64,000 nucleotides of DNA from Rodentibacter sp901420285 (lineage in GTDB: Bacteria; Pseudomonadota; Gammaproteobacteria; Enterobacterales; Pasteurellaceae). A program made the position numbers and the translations under genes. The stretch's first letter is position 1, and every line of letters starts with the position of its first letter. Where the stretch lies: NCBI RefSeq assembly GCF_041734645.1, contig NZ_CP162010.1, forward strand, positions 1,302,001 through 1,366,000. The letters are read 5' to 3'. The notes under the pieces are model-generated. The model was given only the letters and a program-made list of their open reading frames with translations. It was not told the origin of the DNA and searched no databases. This document shows, piece after piece, positions 16,893 to 25,203 of this stretch.

Positions 16893-17738
16893 TTAGATTT
16901 TTTCGATTAGCACTTTAATATCCTCCGGTTGCGCATAGTAAGGCGCGGACGTGATGAATAAACGAATACCCAATTTTGCATAATCCGCCACATTGTTTTT
17001 ATTCACGCCTCCTGCTACGGAAAGCAAAATACTTTTTTGTTGTAACTCAACTAATTCTAGTGCTTGTTTCACCTGTTCCGGCGACCACTTATCAAGCTGA
17101 ATAATATCCGGCTCTGCTTCGATCATCTGTTCAAATTGTTGGAAATTATCCGCTTCCAGCGTAATTTTATTTTCCGGTGCTTCTCGGCGTAATGTTGCGA
17201 CGATATGTTTCCAATCATTAGGATCAGAAAGTAAATTACGATGATTCGTAAATACTAAAAGAGTTTCACTAAGACCTTGGCGATGAATATGTCCCCCTGC
17301 AGCCAGCACCGCATTGGTGGCAAGTTTGCGTGTATTAGGGATACTTTTACGCGTACAAGCCACCACCGCATTTGGGTTAATGGCTTTTGCATTCACAATC
17401 ATATCCGATGTATATTGAGCCACACCGCACGACCATTCCAGCACTAGCTGCACCACTTTCCAAGCTTGATGAAGTTTATCCGCCTGGCCCTCCGCACTTA
17501 ATAGTAATGCACCAGTTTCAACCTGCTCCCCTTCTTTTACATATAAGTGCGGTTGAAGATTAAGCTTTTTTAGCAATTTCTCTGCTACAGAAATTCCAGC
17601 CACAATGCCGGCATTTTTGCGTTTAAACAGAATCTTTGCCGGCACGCTTTCAATGCCAAGAGCATGCGTAGTTAAATCGCCGCGATAAATATCTTCCAGT
17701 AAAAAATCATCTAATTCTTTGTCGGAAAAATAGATCAT
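16893..17738 (-). CDS. modD: ModD, molybdenum transport-associated NadC-like protein
   Basis: Homologue of nicotinate-nucleotide pyrophosphorylase found in molybdate transport operons; its exact reaction is not settled. The 281-residue protein has the QPRTase pattern: DIYRGDLTTHALG, SGVA-like CGVAQYTSDMI, CTRKSIPNTRKLA, HRQGLSETLLVF and a terminal barrel LLSVAGGVNKNNVADYAKLG. It follows the ATPase gene by 9 bases. One exact 12-mer is read NAVL and one Hin-type uptake core lies near residue 62. Confidence 0.88.
   Translation of the reverse strand: MIYFSDKELDDFLLEDIYRGDLTTHALGIESVPAKILFKRKNAGIVAGISVAEKLLKKLNLQPHLYVKEGEQVETGALLLSAEGQADKLHQAWKVVQLVLEWSCGVAQYTSDMIVNAKAINPNAVVACTRKSIPNTRKLATNAVLAAGGHIHRQGLSETLLVFTNHRNLLSDPNDWKHIVATLRREAPENKITLEADNFQQFEQMIEAEPDIIQLDKWSPEQVKQALELVELQQKSILLSVAGGVNKNNVADYAKLGIRLFITSAPYYAQPEDIKVLIEKI
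17305..17316 (+). repeat. 12-mer copy inside modD
   Basis: Exact AGCACCGCATTG; the gene reads AAT GCG GTG CTG, encoding NAVL in the conserved stretch TNAVLAAGG. Confidence 0.85.
17545..17553 (+). repeat. Hin-type uptake signal core
   Basis: AAGTGCGGT followed by TGAAGATTAA, inside modD. Confidence 0.75.
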
Positions 17739-17747
17739 AATGCCTCC

Positions 17748-18353
17748 TTAAATTAATTGTCCTTGATGTAGCCGAATTTGTTTATCGGAAAAATAATCTG
17801 CTTCTCTCGGTTCATGAGTTACTAAAATTGTGGTGACTTGATAGCGTTGAATAAAATTTTTCAATACTTTCCAAATAGCTTCACGTGATTGCCAATCCAA
17901 TGACGAAAAAGGTTCATCCAGTAATAACAAATCCGGCAAATGAATTAATGCTCTTGCCAAAGCTGCGCGTTGTTGCTCACCGCCGGAAAGCTGATGAGGG
18001 TAGCGTTTAATTAAATGTTCAATATGAAGTGCGGTCAATAATTGGCGTTTTTCTTCCATCGTTGCCTTGGAATTAGCCAAATTCAAATTACCATCTACCG
18101 TTTTGTGGGGAAATAAGTAAAGTCGCTGATTCAAATAACGACAATTTCGTTTCCAAGGTGGTAATAACGCCAAATTTTGTTCGTTTAATAAAATGGAACC
18201 GTCATAATCCGTGTAGCCGGCAATGGCATTGAGTAAAGTGGTTTTTCCACTTCCCGAGTGCCCAATTACGGCAAGACACTCGCCTTCTTCAAGCGAGAAA
18301 GAAATGTTTTTTAAAATACCTACTTGTAACTGTTCAATTTGCAACATCTTCAT
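17748..18353 (-). CDS. modC: Short molybdate ABC transporter ATPase (ModC-like)
   Basis: ATPase partner of ModB. Walker A GHSGSGKTTLL near residue 32, signature LSGGEQQRAALARAL, Walker B LLLLDEPFSSLD and H-loop LVTHEPREA are all intact. At 201 residues it lacks the C-terminal TOBE/MOP oxyanion-binding domain of standard ModC (about 350 residues). There is no trace of that domain in the 9 bases before modD, so the short form looks native rather than frameshifted. It overlaps modB by 20 bases. Symbol used on context. Confidence 0.8.
   Translation of the reverse strand: MKMLQIEQLQVGILKNISFSLEEGECLAVIGHSGSGKTTLLNAIAGYTDYDGSILLNEQNLALLPPWKRNCRYLNQRLYLFPHKTVDGNLNLANSKATMEEKRQLLTALHIEHLIKRYPHQLSGGEQQRAALARALIHLPDLLLLDEPFSSLDWQSREAIWKVLKNFIQRYQVTTILVTHEPREADYFSDKQIRLHQGQLI
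18027..18035 (+). repeat. Hin-type uptake signal core
   Basis: AAGTGCGGT followed by CAATAATT, inside the modC-like gene. Confidence 0.75.
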
Positions 18354-19146
18354 GTTTCCGATTCATTATTCTTAACACAAATAACAAACAGGCTGAAATA
18401 AACAACAACCATAATGATGCACCAATGGCAATTTCAAAATCACCACTAGCGATATTCAAATATACCGCCATTGGTAAAGTTTCTGTTTTAAATCGTGTGG
18501 CGCCGGCAAGCATTAAGGTTGCGCCAAACTCTCCGATAGCACGTGACCACGCCAAAATTGTACCGGCTAATAACGGTTTCCAACACATTGGTAATTCAAT
18601 TTTTAATAGCGTTTGAAAAGGTGATAAACCTAAATTATAAGCGGCTAACCGATAGCCACCATCAAAGGCAGAAAATATTCCCTTCGCACTACGTAGTAGA
18701 ATTGCACCGGCGATATAAGTTTGCGCAACAATAATGCCGACAGGACTAAAAACCCATTTTCCAATAGAAGGAATCAACTGGCTTAATATGCCCTGCGAAT
18801 TAAACAATAATAGTAGGCTCAATCCTGTGACAAGCGGTGGCAATACCATCGGCAAATCAAGTAAAGTGTCAAAGATCTTTTGAAAAGGCAACTGCACTTG
18901 ACTCATAACCCATGCGGAAGGAATGGCAATACACAATGCCAAAAATAGCGAAAGAATAGACGTACCTAAAGACATCCATAAAGCAAAATGCAATTCAGGA
19001 TCGAACAACACTTTTCGGAAAAAATAGGCATCCAATTTCATGATTAAAGAAAGCACTGTTCCTACCACGATCAACAACAAAATAAACAAAGGAATCAGTG
19101 CCAGCTTTAAACTTAGACTTTTATTTAATAGGTAAAAAGCCTTCAT
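18334..19146 (-). CDS. modB: Molybdate ABC transporter permease ModB
   Basis: Inner-membrane permease, 270 residues with about six membrane helices. The EAA-type loop AYNLGLSPFQTLLKIELPM near residue 170 and the segment LAWSRAIGEFGATLMLAGAT are typical of ModB. It overlaps the 3' end of modA by 26 bases and the modC-like gene by 20, consistent with a compact modABC transcript. Confidence 0.92.
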   Translation of the reverse strand: MKAFYLLNKSLSLKLALIPLFILLLIVVGTVLSLIMKLDAYFFRKVLFDPELHFALWMSLGTSILSLFLALCIAIPSAWVMSQVQLPFQKIFDTLLDLPMVLPPLVTGLSLLLLFNSQGILSQLIPSIGKWVFSPVGIIVAQTYIAGAILLRSAKGIFSAFDGGYRLAAYNLGLSPFQTLLKIELPMCWKPLLAGTILAWSRAIGEFGATLMLAGATRFKTETLPMAVYLNIASGDFEIAIGASLWLLFISACLLFVLRIMNRKHEDVAN

Positions 19147-19857
19147 CGGTAAAATACTTCACGCCTTGTGGAGATTTAAAGAAATCCAATAGTTGCTGGG
19201 CTTCTTTAGGAGATTTTGAAGAAGAAAGCAAACCAATTGTTACCTTTTCTTCCGGTGTGCCTTTAGGATTTTCCAATAATATGACTTTGTCTCGTACTTT
19301 CCACGCGCCGGAGCGTCCTACCACTGCGGCATCCACATCACCATTAAGCAAATACAGCATTAATTGCTTCACTGTTGCAGCTTTCACCACGACTTTTTCA
19401 TTTAGTTGTTGTCCATAGCCTGAAAGCTCAAACATTTTCTCCGCGCCTTTGCCAAGCGCCATCGCTTTGCTATCACCGATACCTAAACGAAGTGAACTTT
19501 CCGCTAAAGCTTTAAAGGAATCAATACCTTGCGCTTTATCTTTACGTACCGCTAAAACCGGAATATGTAACACAATATGTCCAACATCTTTCACATCATT
19601 AGTTTTTTGTAATTTTTCGACGTAATCTTCAGAACCCGATAAAAAAAGATCGCCGGTTTTTACCGTGTTATAACGTGCCAAAATTTGCCGGACCCGCCAT
19701 ATTCTACCGTCACTTTATTGCCGGTTTCTTGTTCAAATTGATGAATAATTTTTTCCACCGGATCTTTTAATCCGGCTCCGGCATAAAGATATAAATCCGC
19801 AGCTTGCGCTGAAAATGCCGCAAACGTCAATGTTGTTAAAATTGCTAGTTTTTTCAT
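19121..19857 (-). pseudogene. modA: Molybdate-binding protein ModA, single-base frameshift
   Basis: Periplasmic molybdate receptor for ModBC. The first frame (19857 leftward) has a signal peptide and the mature start ADLYLYAGAGLKDP, then VEYGGSG followed by an aberrant FWHVITR and a stop at 19660. The second frame (to 19121) resumes with ARYNTVKTGDLFLSG and continues normally to EGFLPIK. Restoring one C near 19688 would give GGSGQILARYN, the expected family sequence. So one deleted base splits an otherwise intact gene of about 245 codons. It may be a true inactivation or a sequencing error. Everything downstream in the operon is intact. Confidence 0.87.
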
Positions 19858-19880
19858 CTTTCTTCCTTTTTTAAGAGATG

Positions 19881-19902
19881 GTTATATAGAGTCCAATATA
19901 AT
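19881..19902. promoter_or_regulatory. Candidate ModE operator upstream of modA
   Basis: GTTATAT and ATATAAT with an 8-base spacer, 24 bases before the modA start. The same half-sites occur before molA. Confidence 0.55.
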
Positions 19903-20146
19903 GAACGATTTAATAATTTTATTCAATTTCATTCTGTAGCTTTTACTAGGCGCAAAATAAACAGAATTAAAAATCCAAGTCTGTTAGGAATTCGGCAAAT
20001 TTATATGTTGAAGCAATATCATGGCAAAAATTACAACGTGCAGAATTTTTATCGTAAAAGTGGAGGTATGGAATTGAATAAACTTACGTTTACACTGAAC
20101 AACGATGCCCAGACAAATACAATGCTCAAAAGAATTTTAAATGATA

Positions 20147-20190
20147 AAAATAGCACCGCATTGGAACTGACTCCAATGCGGTGCTATTTT
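20147..20190 (-). repeat. 12-mer inverted pair, terminator-like hairpin
   Basis: Perfect 19-base arms (AAAATAGCACCGCATTGGA / TCCAATGCGGTGCTATTTT) with a 6-base loop. It lies after the stop of the minus-strand TIGR01619 gene. Confidence 0.88.
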
Positions 20191-20245
20191 ATGAGAGTAA
20201 TTTTTCTGCTTGTACATTTCTACACCACATCATTTTTGCCTTCAA

Positions 20246-21019
20246 TTAATTTAACTGCTTACTTTCTCCCATTAAATCATCACATTCCCAGCCGATATAC
20301 TCGCCCATAAATCGATTCGCCAATTTTTCAAATCTTTCCACTTGTTCGAAAATTTCACCGTTATCAAGAGAAATCTCCTGCTCAAGTTTCACTAAATAAT
20401 AAAAGTCGCCTTCTTCGTCAAATTGAACCGGTTGCACGGAATATTGTAACGTGGTGAAAAAATAATCGCCTAAACTCAACTCATCCATAAAAGGCAACAT
20501 GTCTTCTTCGTCATTAAAATGAAAACTGTGTTCCACCGTATAAGTCTGGCTTAAATCGCATCCTTTACTTTGCAACAGCCCCAGCAACTCCTCGGTGGCG
20601 TTTATTTTCACTTCTAACGGCGAGGCCAACAGAAAATCGAAATAAATATCCCAATTCGGATCATCTTGTACGTTTATTTCTTCCACAAAATCGATTTGCG
20701 ACAAAGTTTCCAGCACAATTTCCGGTCGTTCGCAGTAAAAATGCATTTTGACCTGGCCGTTACAAATAAAATGCCCGGCAAAAAATACCTGCGGAAGCGC
20801 ACTCAATTGCGCAAGCAATTTAAATATACGATGAATCAACAGATCATATTCCCTTGCCGATGGCATCCCTGTTTCGTCGCGTTCATAAAAAAGCGCAAAT
20901 TGTACGATTTTATTACAATTGTTGTCGCGAAATTGTTCAACGTTTTCAATATTTGCGGTAAACACGGCAGGCATACCGTTCACGCTCGAACGATAATTCT
21001 GCCAATTAGCCATATCCAT
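20246..21019 (-). CDS. TIGR01619 family protein (DUF695 plus RraB-like domain)
   Basis: Cytoplasmic protein of 257 residues, function unknown. The N-terminal half (to about 130) looks like DUF695 (NWQNYRSSVNGMPAVFTANI and FALFYERDETGMPSAREYDL); the acidic C-terminal half (EHSFHFNDEEDMLPFMDEL, YYLVKLEQEISLD) resembles RraB, the RNase E inhibitor. The H. influenzae homologue sits beside xthA too. If the similarity holds, a role in RNA decay control is possible, but this is inference. It starts 10 bases after the xthA stop. Confidence 0.75.
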   Translation of the reverse strand: MDMANWQNYRSSVNGMPAVFTANIENVEQFRDNNCNKIVQFALFYERDETGMPSAREYDLLIHRIFKLLAQLSALPQVFFAGHFICNGQVKMHFYCERPEIVLETLSQIDFVEEINVQDDPNWDIYFDFLLASPLEVKINATEELLGLLQSKGCDLSQTYTVEHSFHFNDEEDMLPFMDELSLGDYFFTTLQYSVQPVQFDEEGDFYYLVKLEQEISLDNGEIFEQVERFEKLANRFMGEYIGWECDDLMGESKQLN

Positions 21020-21028
21020 TTGATTTTC

Positions 21029-21832
21029 CTATTTAAATTCCGCCCAAATCGGTGCGTGATCGGAAGGTTTCTCCAATGCGCGAATGTCTAACGCAATGCC
21101 TGCGTCCACGCAATGTTGCGCTAATTGATGGTTCACTAAAATGTGGTCAATACGTAAGCCGCGGTTGTCGTCAAAACCTTTTGAGCGGTAATCGAACCAC
21201 GAAAATTTGTCGTTTGATGTCGGATTGAGTTTGCGAAAACTGTCTTCCAAACCGTAATCGTACAAACGCTGATACCATTCACGTTCTTCCGGTAAGAACG
21301 AACATTTGCCGGTACGTAACCAACGTTTGCGATTTTCTTCGCCGATGCCGATATCCAAATCGCTCGGGCTGATATTCATATCGCCCATAATAAGAATCGG
21401 ATTTGATTTATCGTGATCTTTCTCTAAATAACGTTGAAGATCGGCGTAAAATTTTTCTTTTGCCGGAAATTTCGTTTCATGTGCCCGACTTTCGCCCTGT
21501 GGGAAATAACCGTTAATCACCGTAAGCAATCCGAATTTCGTTTCAAAATCAGCCATAATGATACGTTTTTGGGCGTCTTCGCCGTCTGTCGGAAAACCTC
21601 GACGTACTGCTTTCGGCGCTTGTTTGGTCAGCAACGCTACGCCGTAATGGCCTTTTTGACCGTGATGGAACACGTGATATCCCAAGTTTTCCGTGATGTC
21701 ATAAGGAAATTGTTCGTCCGCCACTTTAATTTCCTGCAAACCGATAACATCCGGTCGGTATTTTTCAATAATCGCTTCAAGTTGATGCGGACGAGCTCGT
21801 AACCCATTAATATTAAAAGAAATAAATTTCAT
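21029..21832 (-). CDS. xthA: Exodeoxyribonuclease III
   Basis: AP endonuclease and 3'-5' exonuclease of base-excision repair. The 267-residue product begins MKFISFNINGLRARPHQLEA and has the metal-binding Glu in GLQEIKV, GDMNISPSD, GLRIDHILV and the terminal SDHAPIWAEF. The ATG at 21832 follows AGGAAC; a longer in-frame start at 21940 would run into the RluA-like gene and is rejected. It probably shares a transcript with that gene and the TIGR01619 gene. Confidence 0.95.
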   Translation of the reverse strand: MKFISFNINGLRARPHQLEAIIEKYRPDVIGLQEIKVADEQFPYDITENLGYHVFHHGQKGHYGVALLTKQAPKAVRRGFPTDGEDAQKRIIMADFETKFGLLTVINGYFPQGESRAHETKFPAKEKFYADLQRYLEKDHDKSNPILIMGDMNISPSDLDIGIGEENRKRWLRTGKCSFLPEEREWYQRLYDYGLEDSFRKLNPTSNDKFSWFDYRSKGFDDNRGLRIDHILVNHQLAQHCVDAGIALDIRALEKPSDHAPIWAEFK

Positions 21833-21864
21833 TAGTGTTCCTATTAAGAAAAAAATCTTGGCTA

Positions 21865-22545
21865 TTATACAGAGATTTGCGCGTTTCCTAAAAACGGCTT
21901 TTCGGCCATTTTGGCCAGAACGCTTGCTTTCCGCCACCATGCTCCCTCTTGCGGCGCAGCAAACACATCAAATGTTTCGCCGTTAAATTCGAATTGCAGA
22001 CGAGCCGCGTGCAAATAAGTCCGATCAAACGCCGAGTCATTTTTACCGTAAAGCACATCGCCTAAAATCGGGCTGCCGAGGCTTTTCATGGCGACGCGTA
22101 ATTGGTGAGTTTTACCGGTTTTCGGTTGCAAAACAAATAAACGCAAATTTGCTTCACAACTGACCGACTGAAATCGCGTAATCGCCGGGTTTTCGCGACC
22201 TTGGCACAATTTCCATGCGCCATTTCTGACTTTTCGCATATCACCGATAATGAGACCTTCCTTCTTTTTCGGCTTTTGCCCACTTAAGGCGAGGTAAGTT
22301 TTTTCAATGCGGTGCTCTGCGAACAGTCGGGAAAGTGCCGCCGCGCTTTCGGCATTGAGGGCGAGGAGCAACAAGCCCGATGTCACTTTATCCAAGCGAT
22401 GCACCAACCATACCTGCGCGACTCCCAGCTGCCGCGCAATAAGCTCGGTGAGTCCGACCTCAGCCCCGTCTTTATGCACGCTCATGCCACAAGGCTTGTA
22501 AATGATGATAAAATCGCGTCGTTTTAAAAGAATTTCAAATGTCAT
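21865..22545 (-). CDS. RluA-family pseudouridine synthase
   Basis: Isomerises uridine to pseudouridine in RNA; the target cannot be named. The 226-residue protein lacks an S4 domain and has the RluA motif VHRLDKVTSGLLLLA with the catalytic Asp near residue 52, the substrate stretch YKPCGMSVHKD and KTGKTHQLRVAMKSLGSPI. It matches the TIGR01621 family of Pasteurellaceae. Divergent from cls with only 13 bases between starts. One 12-mer copy is read within EHRIEK. Confidence 0.88.
   Translation of the reverse strand: MTFEILLKRRDFIIIYKPCGMSVHKDGAEVGLTELIARQLGVAQVWLVHRLDKVTSGLLLLALNAESAAALSRLFAEHRIEKTYLALSGQKPKKKEGLIIGDMRKVRNGAWKLCQGRENPAITRFQSVSCEANLRLFVLQPKTGKTHQLRVAMKSLGSPILGDVLYGKNDSAFDRTYLHAARLQFEFNGETFDVFAAPQEGAWWRKASVLAKMAEKPFLGNAQISV
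22305..22316 (-). repeat. 12-mer copy inside the RluA-like gene
   Basis: Exact CAATGCGGTGCT; the gene reads it in a third frame (GAG CAC CGC ATT G), encoding EHRI. Confidence 0.8.
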
Positions 22546-22558
22546 AAGTTAAATTTTA

Positions 22559-24019
22559 ATGAATCTTGAGCATATTATACTGGTTTATATCATCCCCATG
22601 TTGGCTTGGCTAACCATTATCTCGGTCACCCTGCGTCTCTTAGTGAAAAAACAGTCTTCCTCCGCCACCCTTTCTTGGCTAATGCTGATTTATCTTGTGC
22701 CGGTGATCGGCGTGTTAGCCTATTTAATTTTCGGCGAAATAAAACTCGGCAGCACACGCGCCGACGCCTTTCGTCGCTTGCATCCGAAATATCGCGCCTG
22801 GCTGGCACATTTATCCGAGCAAACCGATTTAATCAGTATGCCGAAAAACCTGCGATATCGACCGCTCTTCGATCTTAATTATCGTCGTTTGGGCATTCCT
22901 TGTATTCGCGGCAACGAGCTACATATTCTCGACACGGCAGAAAACATCATGCAGAGCATTATCGAGGATATTCGGCAAGCGCGGCATTCTATCAATATGG
23001 TATTTTATATTTGGTCGAATCAAGGCATGGTGGAAAATATCGCGCAAACCTTGCTTGAAGCGCAACAACGAGGAGTGAACATTCGTATTTTGCTTGATTC
23101 TGTGGGCAGTCGTCCGTTTTTGAAAAGCAAAGCCTGTCGTGAGCTGCGCGCACAAGGCATCGAAATTGTGGAAACCTTGCACGTTAATCCGTTTCGAATG
23201 TTTTTTAGCCGCATCGACTTGCGTCAACATCGCAAAATTATCGTTATCGATAATCAAATTTCCTACACCGGCAGCATGAATATGGTCGATCCGGCGTTTT
23301 TCAAGCAAGACCGCCACGTGGGAAATTGGGTGGATGTGATGGTGCGCGTAAACGGCGCGGTGTCTGCCGTGTTAAACAGTTTGCATGCGTGGGACTGGGA
23401 AATCGAAACGGGTGTAGAACTGCCGCTGCAGTTGCCGAATTGTCCACTTGTATCGATTGACGACAATGACACCCATTCAGTGCAAGTCATCGCCACCGGC
23501 CCTGCGTTTCCGGACGATCTCGCGCCACAAAGTTTAGCGCTGGCAATTTATGCCGCACGCGAAAGTATCACAATTACATCGCCTTATTTCGTGCCAAGCC
23601 ACAGCATCGCCGAAGCCTTACGTATCGCAGCGTTACGCGGCGTAAAAGTTTCCTTGGTACTGCCAAAGAAAAACGATTCCTTAATGGTCGGCTGGGCAAG
23701 TCGTACGTTTTTTGACGATTTACTTTCCGCCGGCGTAGAAATCTACGAATTTGAAGCGGGATTGTTGCACACCAAAAGCGTGTTAATCGACAACAAGCTC
23801 TCACTCATCGGCACCATGAACATGGATTTGCGCAGTTTCTTCTTAAATTTCGAACTGGCCCTTGCAGTTGAAGATCGCGCGTTTGCTAACGAAGTAGCGA
23901 TTTTGCACGAAAGTTACATTGCCAATTCGGAATTGCTCGACAAACAAAAATGGTTCGTCCGCCCATTTTATTATCGCATTATCGAACGCTTGTTCTTTTT
24001 GTTCAGTCCGTTGTTGTAA
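22559..24019 (+). CDS. cls: Cardiolipin synthase
   Basis: Makes cardiolipin from two phosphatidylglycerols at the inner membrane. The 486-residue protein has two N-terminal membrane helices (PMLAWLTIISVTLRLLV; LSWLMLIYLVPVIGVLAYLI), then two phospholipase D HKD motifs: QHRKIIVIDNQISYTGS near residue 223 and LLHTKSVLIDNKLSLIGT near 402. Length matches ClsA. The ATG at 22559 has only a weak ribosome site. Confidence 0.95.
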   Translation: MNLEHIILVYIIPMLAWLTIISVTLRLLVKKQSSSATLSWLMLIYLVPVIGVLAYLIFGEIKLGSTRADAFRRLHPKYRAWLAHLSEQTDLISMPKNLRYRPLFDLNYRRLGIPCIRGNELHILDTAENIMQSIIEDIRQARHSINMVFYIWSNQGMVENIAQTLLEAQQRGVNIRILLDSVGSRPFLKSKACRELRAQGIEIVETLHVNPFRMFFSRIDLRQHRKIIVIDNQISYTGSMNMVDPAFFKQDRHVGNWVDVMVRVNGAVSAVLNSLHAWDWEIETGVELPLQLPNCPLVSIDDNDTHSVQVIATGPAFPDDLAPQSLALAIYAARESITITSPYFVPSHSIAEALRIAALRGVKVSLVLPKKNDSLMVGWASRTFFDDLLSAGVEIYEFEAGLLHTKSVLIDNKLSLIGTMNMDLRSFFLNFELALAVEDRAFANEVAILHESYIANSELLDKQKWFVRPFYYRIIERLFFLFSPLL

Positions 24020-24024
24020 TAACA

Positions 24025-24054
24025 AAAATGCGCGTTATCTAACGCGCATTTTCT
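24025..24054. terminator. Bidirectional terminator, cls/ycjF-like gene
   Basis: 12-bp arms AAAATGCGCGTT / AACGCGCATTTT with a 4-base loop, 5 bases after the cls stop and between convergent genes. Confidence 0.88.
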
Positions 24055-24055
24055 T

Positions 24056-25135
24056 TTACACCACTTCTTTTTCCTTCACTTTCTTATTTAGCACCGCATC
24101 TTTAACCGTGGTGAGCAGTTCTTTTTGAATATGAGAAAGTTTTGGTTTTTCATTTTGTTGAAAAGCAAGCGGACGACAAAATTCCATGGCTTTCACGCCA
24201 AGCCGCGCGGTTAATAGACCGACGCCAATTCCCTGCGCCGCACGTGCTGAAAGTTTGGCAGTGAGATCTTGTGAAAGCCAATCCAGTCCGACATCCTGCA
24301 CCATTTCGGTTACACCTGCAAAAGCGATATTCAGCAACACCATGCGCAACAACCGAATGCGGTTCCAATAGCCAAGTTCGATGCCATAAATCTCGGCGAT
24401 GTTATTGATCAAACGCAAATTGCGCCACGCCACAAAAAATATATCCACCAAGGCTAACGGGCTAATCGCCACCACCACGGCAGATTCTGCCGCCATTTTG
24501 CCAATCAATTTTTTCGCTTTAGCATCAAACGGTTTAAGCACATTTCGGCTAAACAGTTGCGCCACTTCTTGTGCGGTATAGGCGTCATCGAGCTGATTTT
24601 GCCATTGCACAACGGTGGGCGATTGATTATCTAACTGCAACGCTTCCACCATCGCTAAACAAAGTGCTTTACCTTGTTCGCCGTCTTGATATTCGAAGGG
24701 GCGATCCGGCACCGCATTGAAGCCCGCTATATCGGCATCAGAGCGCCATAGTAAGCGGCTTTGTTGCTGCAACCGTTCGCGTTTTTTCAGGCGCACTAAA
24801 CGACGCCATTCGCCGAAGATTTCTTTGATAGCGAATAACACGATGACAAGACTTACCAACGAAAATGCCAAATAAATCCATTGCTGATTTTGCCAACTGT
24901 CCCAAATCCACTGCACCGATTGCGCCAATGTCGCCGTACCGAACAAAAGTGCGGTTAGTTTCAGCAAGGTTTTCCAAATGCCGGATTGCGGCGTTATTGA
25001 ACGCTCGAATTGGTCGTCAAGCGAGTCGCCTTCTAAGGTTTCATCGGGAATAATTTCCACATGAGTAAATTGTTGTTTCGGGCGAAAGGTTTCCGCCTCG
25101 ATTTCATTATTCTGATTGAAAATTTGCTTTTCCAT
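24056..25135 (-). CDS. ycjF: YcjF-like inner-membrane protein (TIGR01620/DUF697)
   Basis: Function unknown; E. coli ycjF is stress-induced beside ycjX. The product is 359 residues from ATG 25135; an in-frame GTG-type extension to 25204 overlaps the next gene. An acidic N-terminus is followed by two membrane helices (LLFGTATLAQSVQWIWD; WIYLAFSLVSLVIVLFAI, about residues 75-120) and a C-terminal DUF697 domain with AVVVAISPLALVDIFFVAWR and GVGLLTARLGVKAMEFCRPL. A Hin-type core and an 11-of-12 12-mer (24708-24719, read FNAVPD) lie inside. Its usual partner ycjX is one gene away. Confidence 0.85.
   Translation of the reverse strand: MEKQIFNQNNEIEAETFRPKQQFTHVEIIPDETLEGDSLDDQFERSITPQSGIWKTLLKLTALLFGTATLAQSVQWIWDSWQNQQWIYLAFSLVSLVIVLFAIKEIFGEWRRLVRLKKRERLQQQSRLLWRSDADIAGFNAVPDRPFEYQDGEQGKALCLAMVEALQLDNQSPTVVQWQNQLDDAYTAQEVAQLFSRNVLKPFDAKAKKLIGKMAAESAVVVAISPLALVDIFFVAWRNLRLINNIAEIYGIELGYWNRIRLLRMVLLNIAFAGVTEMVQDVGLDWLSQDLTAKLSARAAQGIGVGLLTARLGVKAMEFCRPLAFQQNEKPKLSHIQKELLTTVKDAVLNKKVKEKEVV
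24947..24955 (+). repeat. Hin-type uptake signal core
   Basis: AAGTGCGGT followed by TAGTTT, inside the ycjF-like gene. Confidence 0.7.
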
Positions 25136-25203
25136 TATAAAATACGCCCTGTTTTTTATTTCTGTTCGCACTATGCGATAACCAATCAAACTAAAATAAC
25201 CCA

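Larger units (their letters stand above)
19858..20245. other. Intergenic region upstream of modA
   Basis: 388 bases. It holds the modA promoter area with a ModE-like operator (19881-19902) and a 12-mer hairpin (20147-20190) at the 3' side of the next minus-strand gene. No gene seen. Confidence 0.55.

Noticed and set aside
17748..18353. Frameshifted full-length ModC
   Set aside because: There is no room for a C-terminal domain in the 9 bases before modD.
13288..19857. Recent horizontal transfer of the molybdate cluster
   Set aside because: Base composition and codon use look like the neighbours, and uptake cores and 12-mers occur inside it as elsewhere.
20005..20310. Plus-strand frame of 101 codons upstream of modA
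   Set aside because: It runs through the 12-mer hairpin and into the end of the TIGR01619 gene on the other strand.
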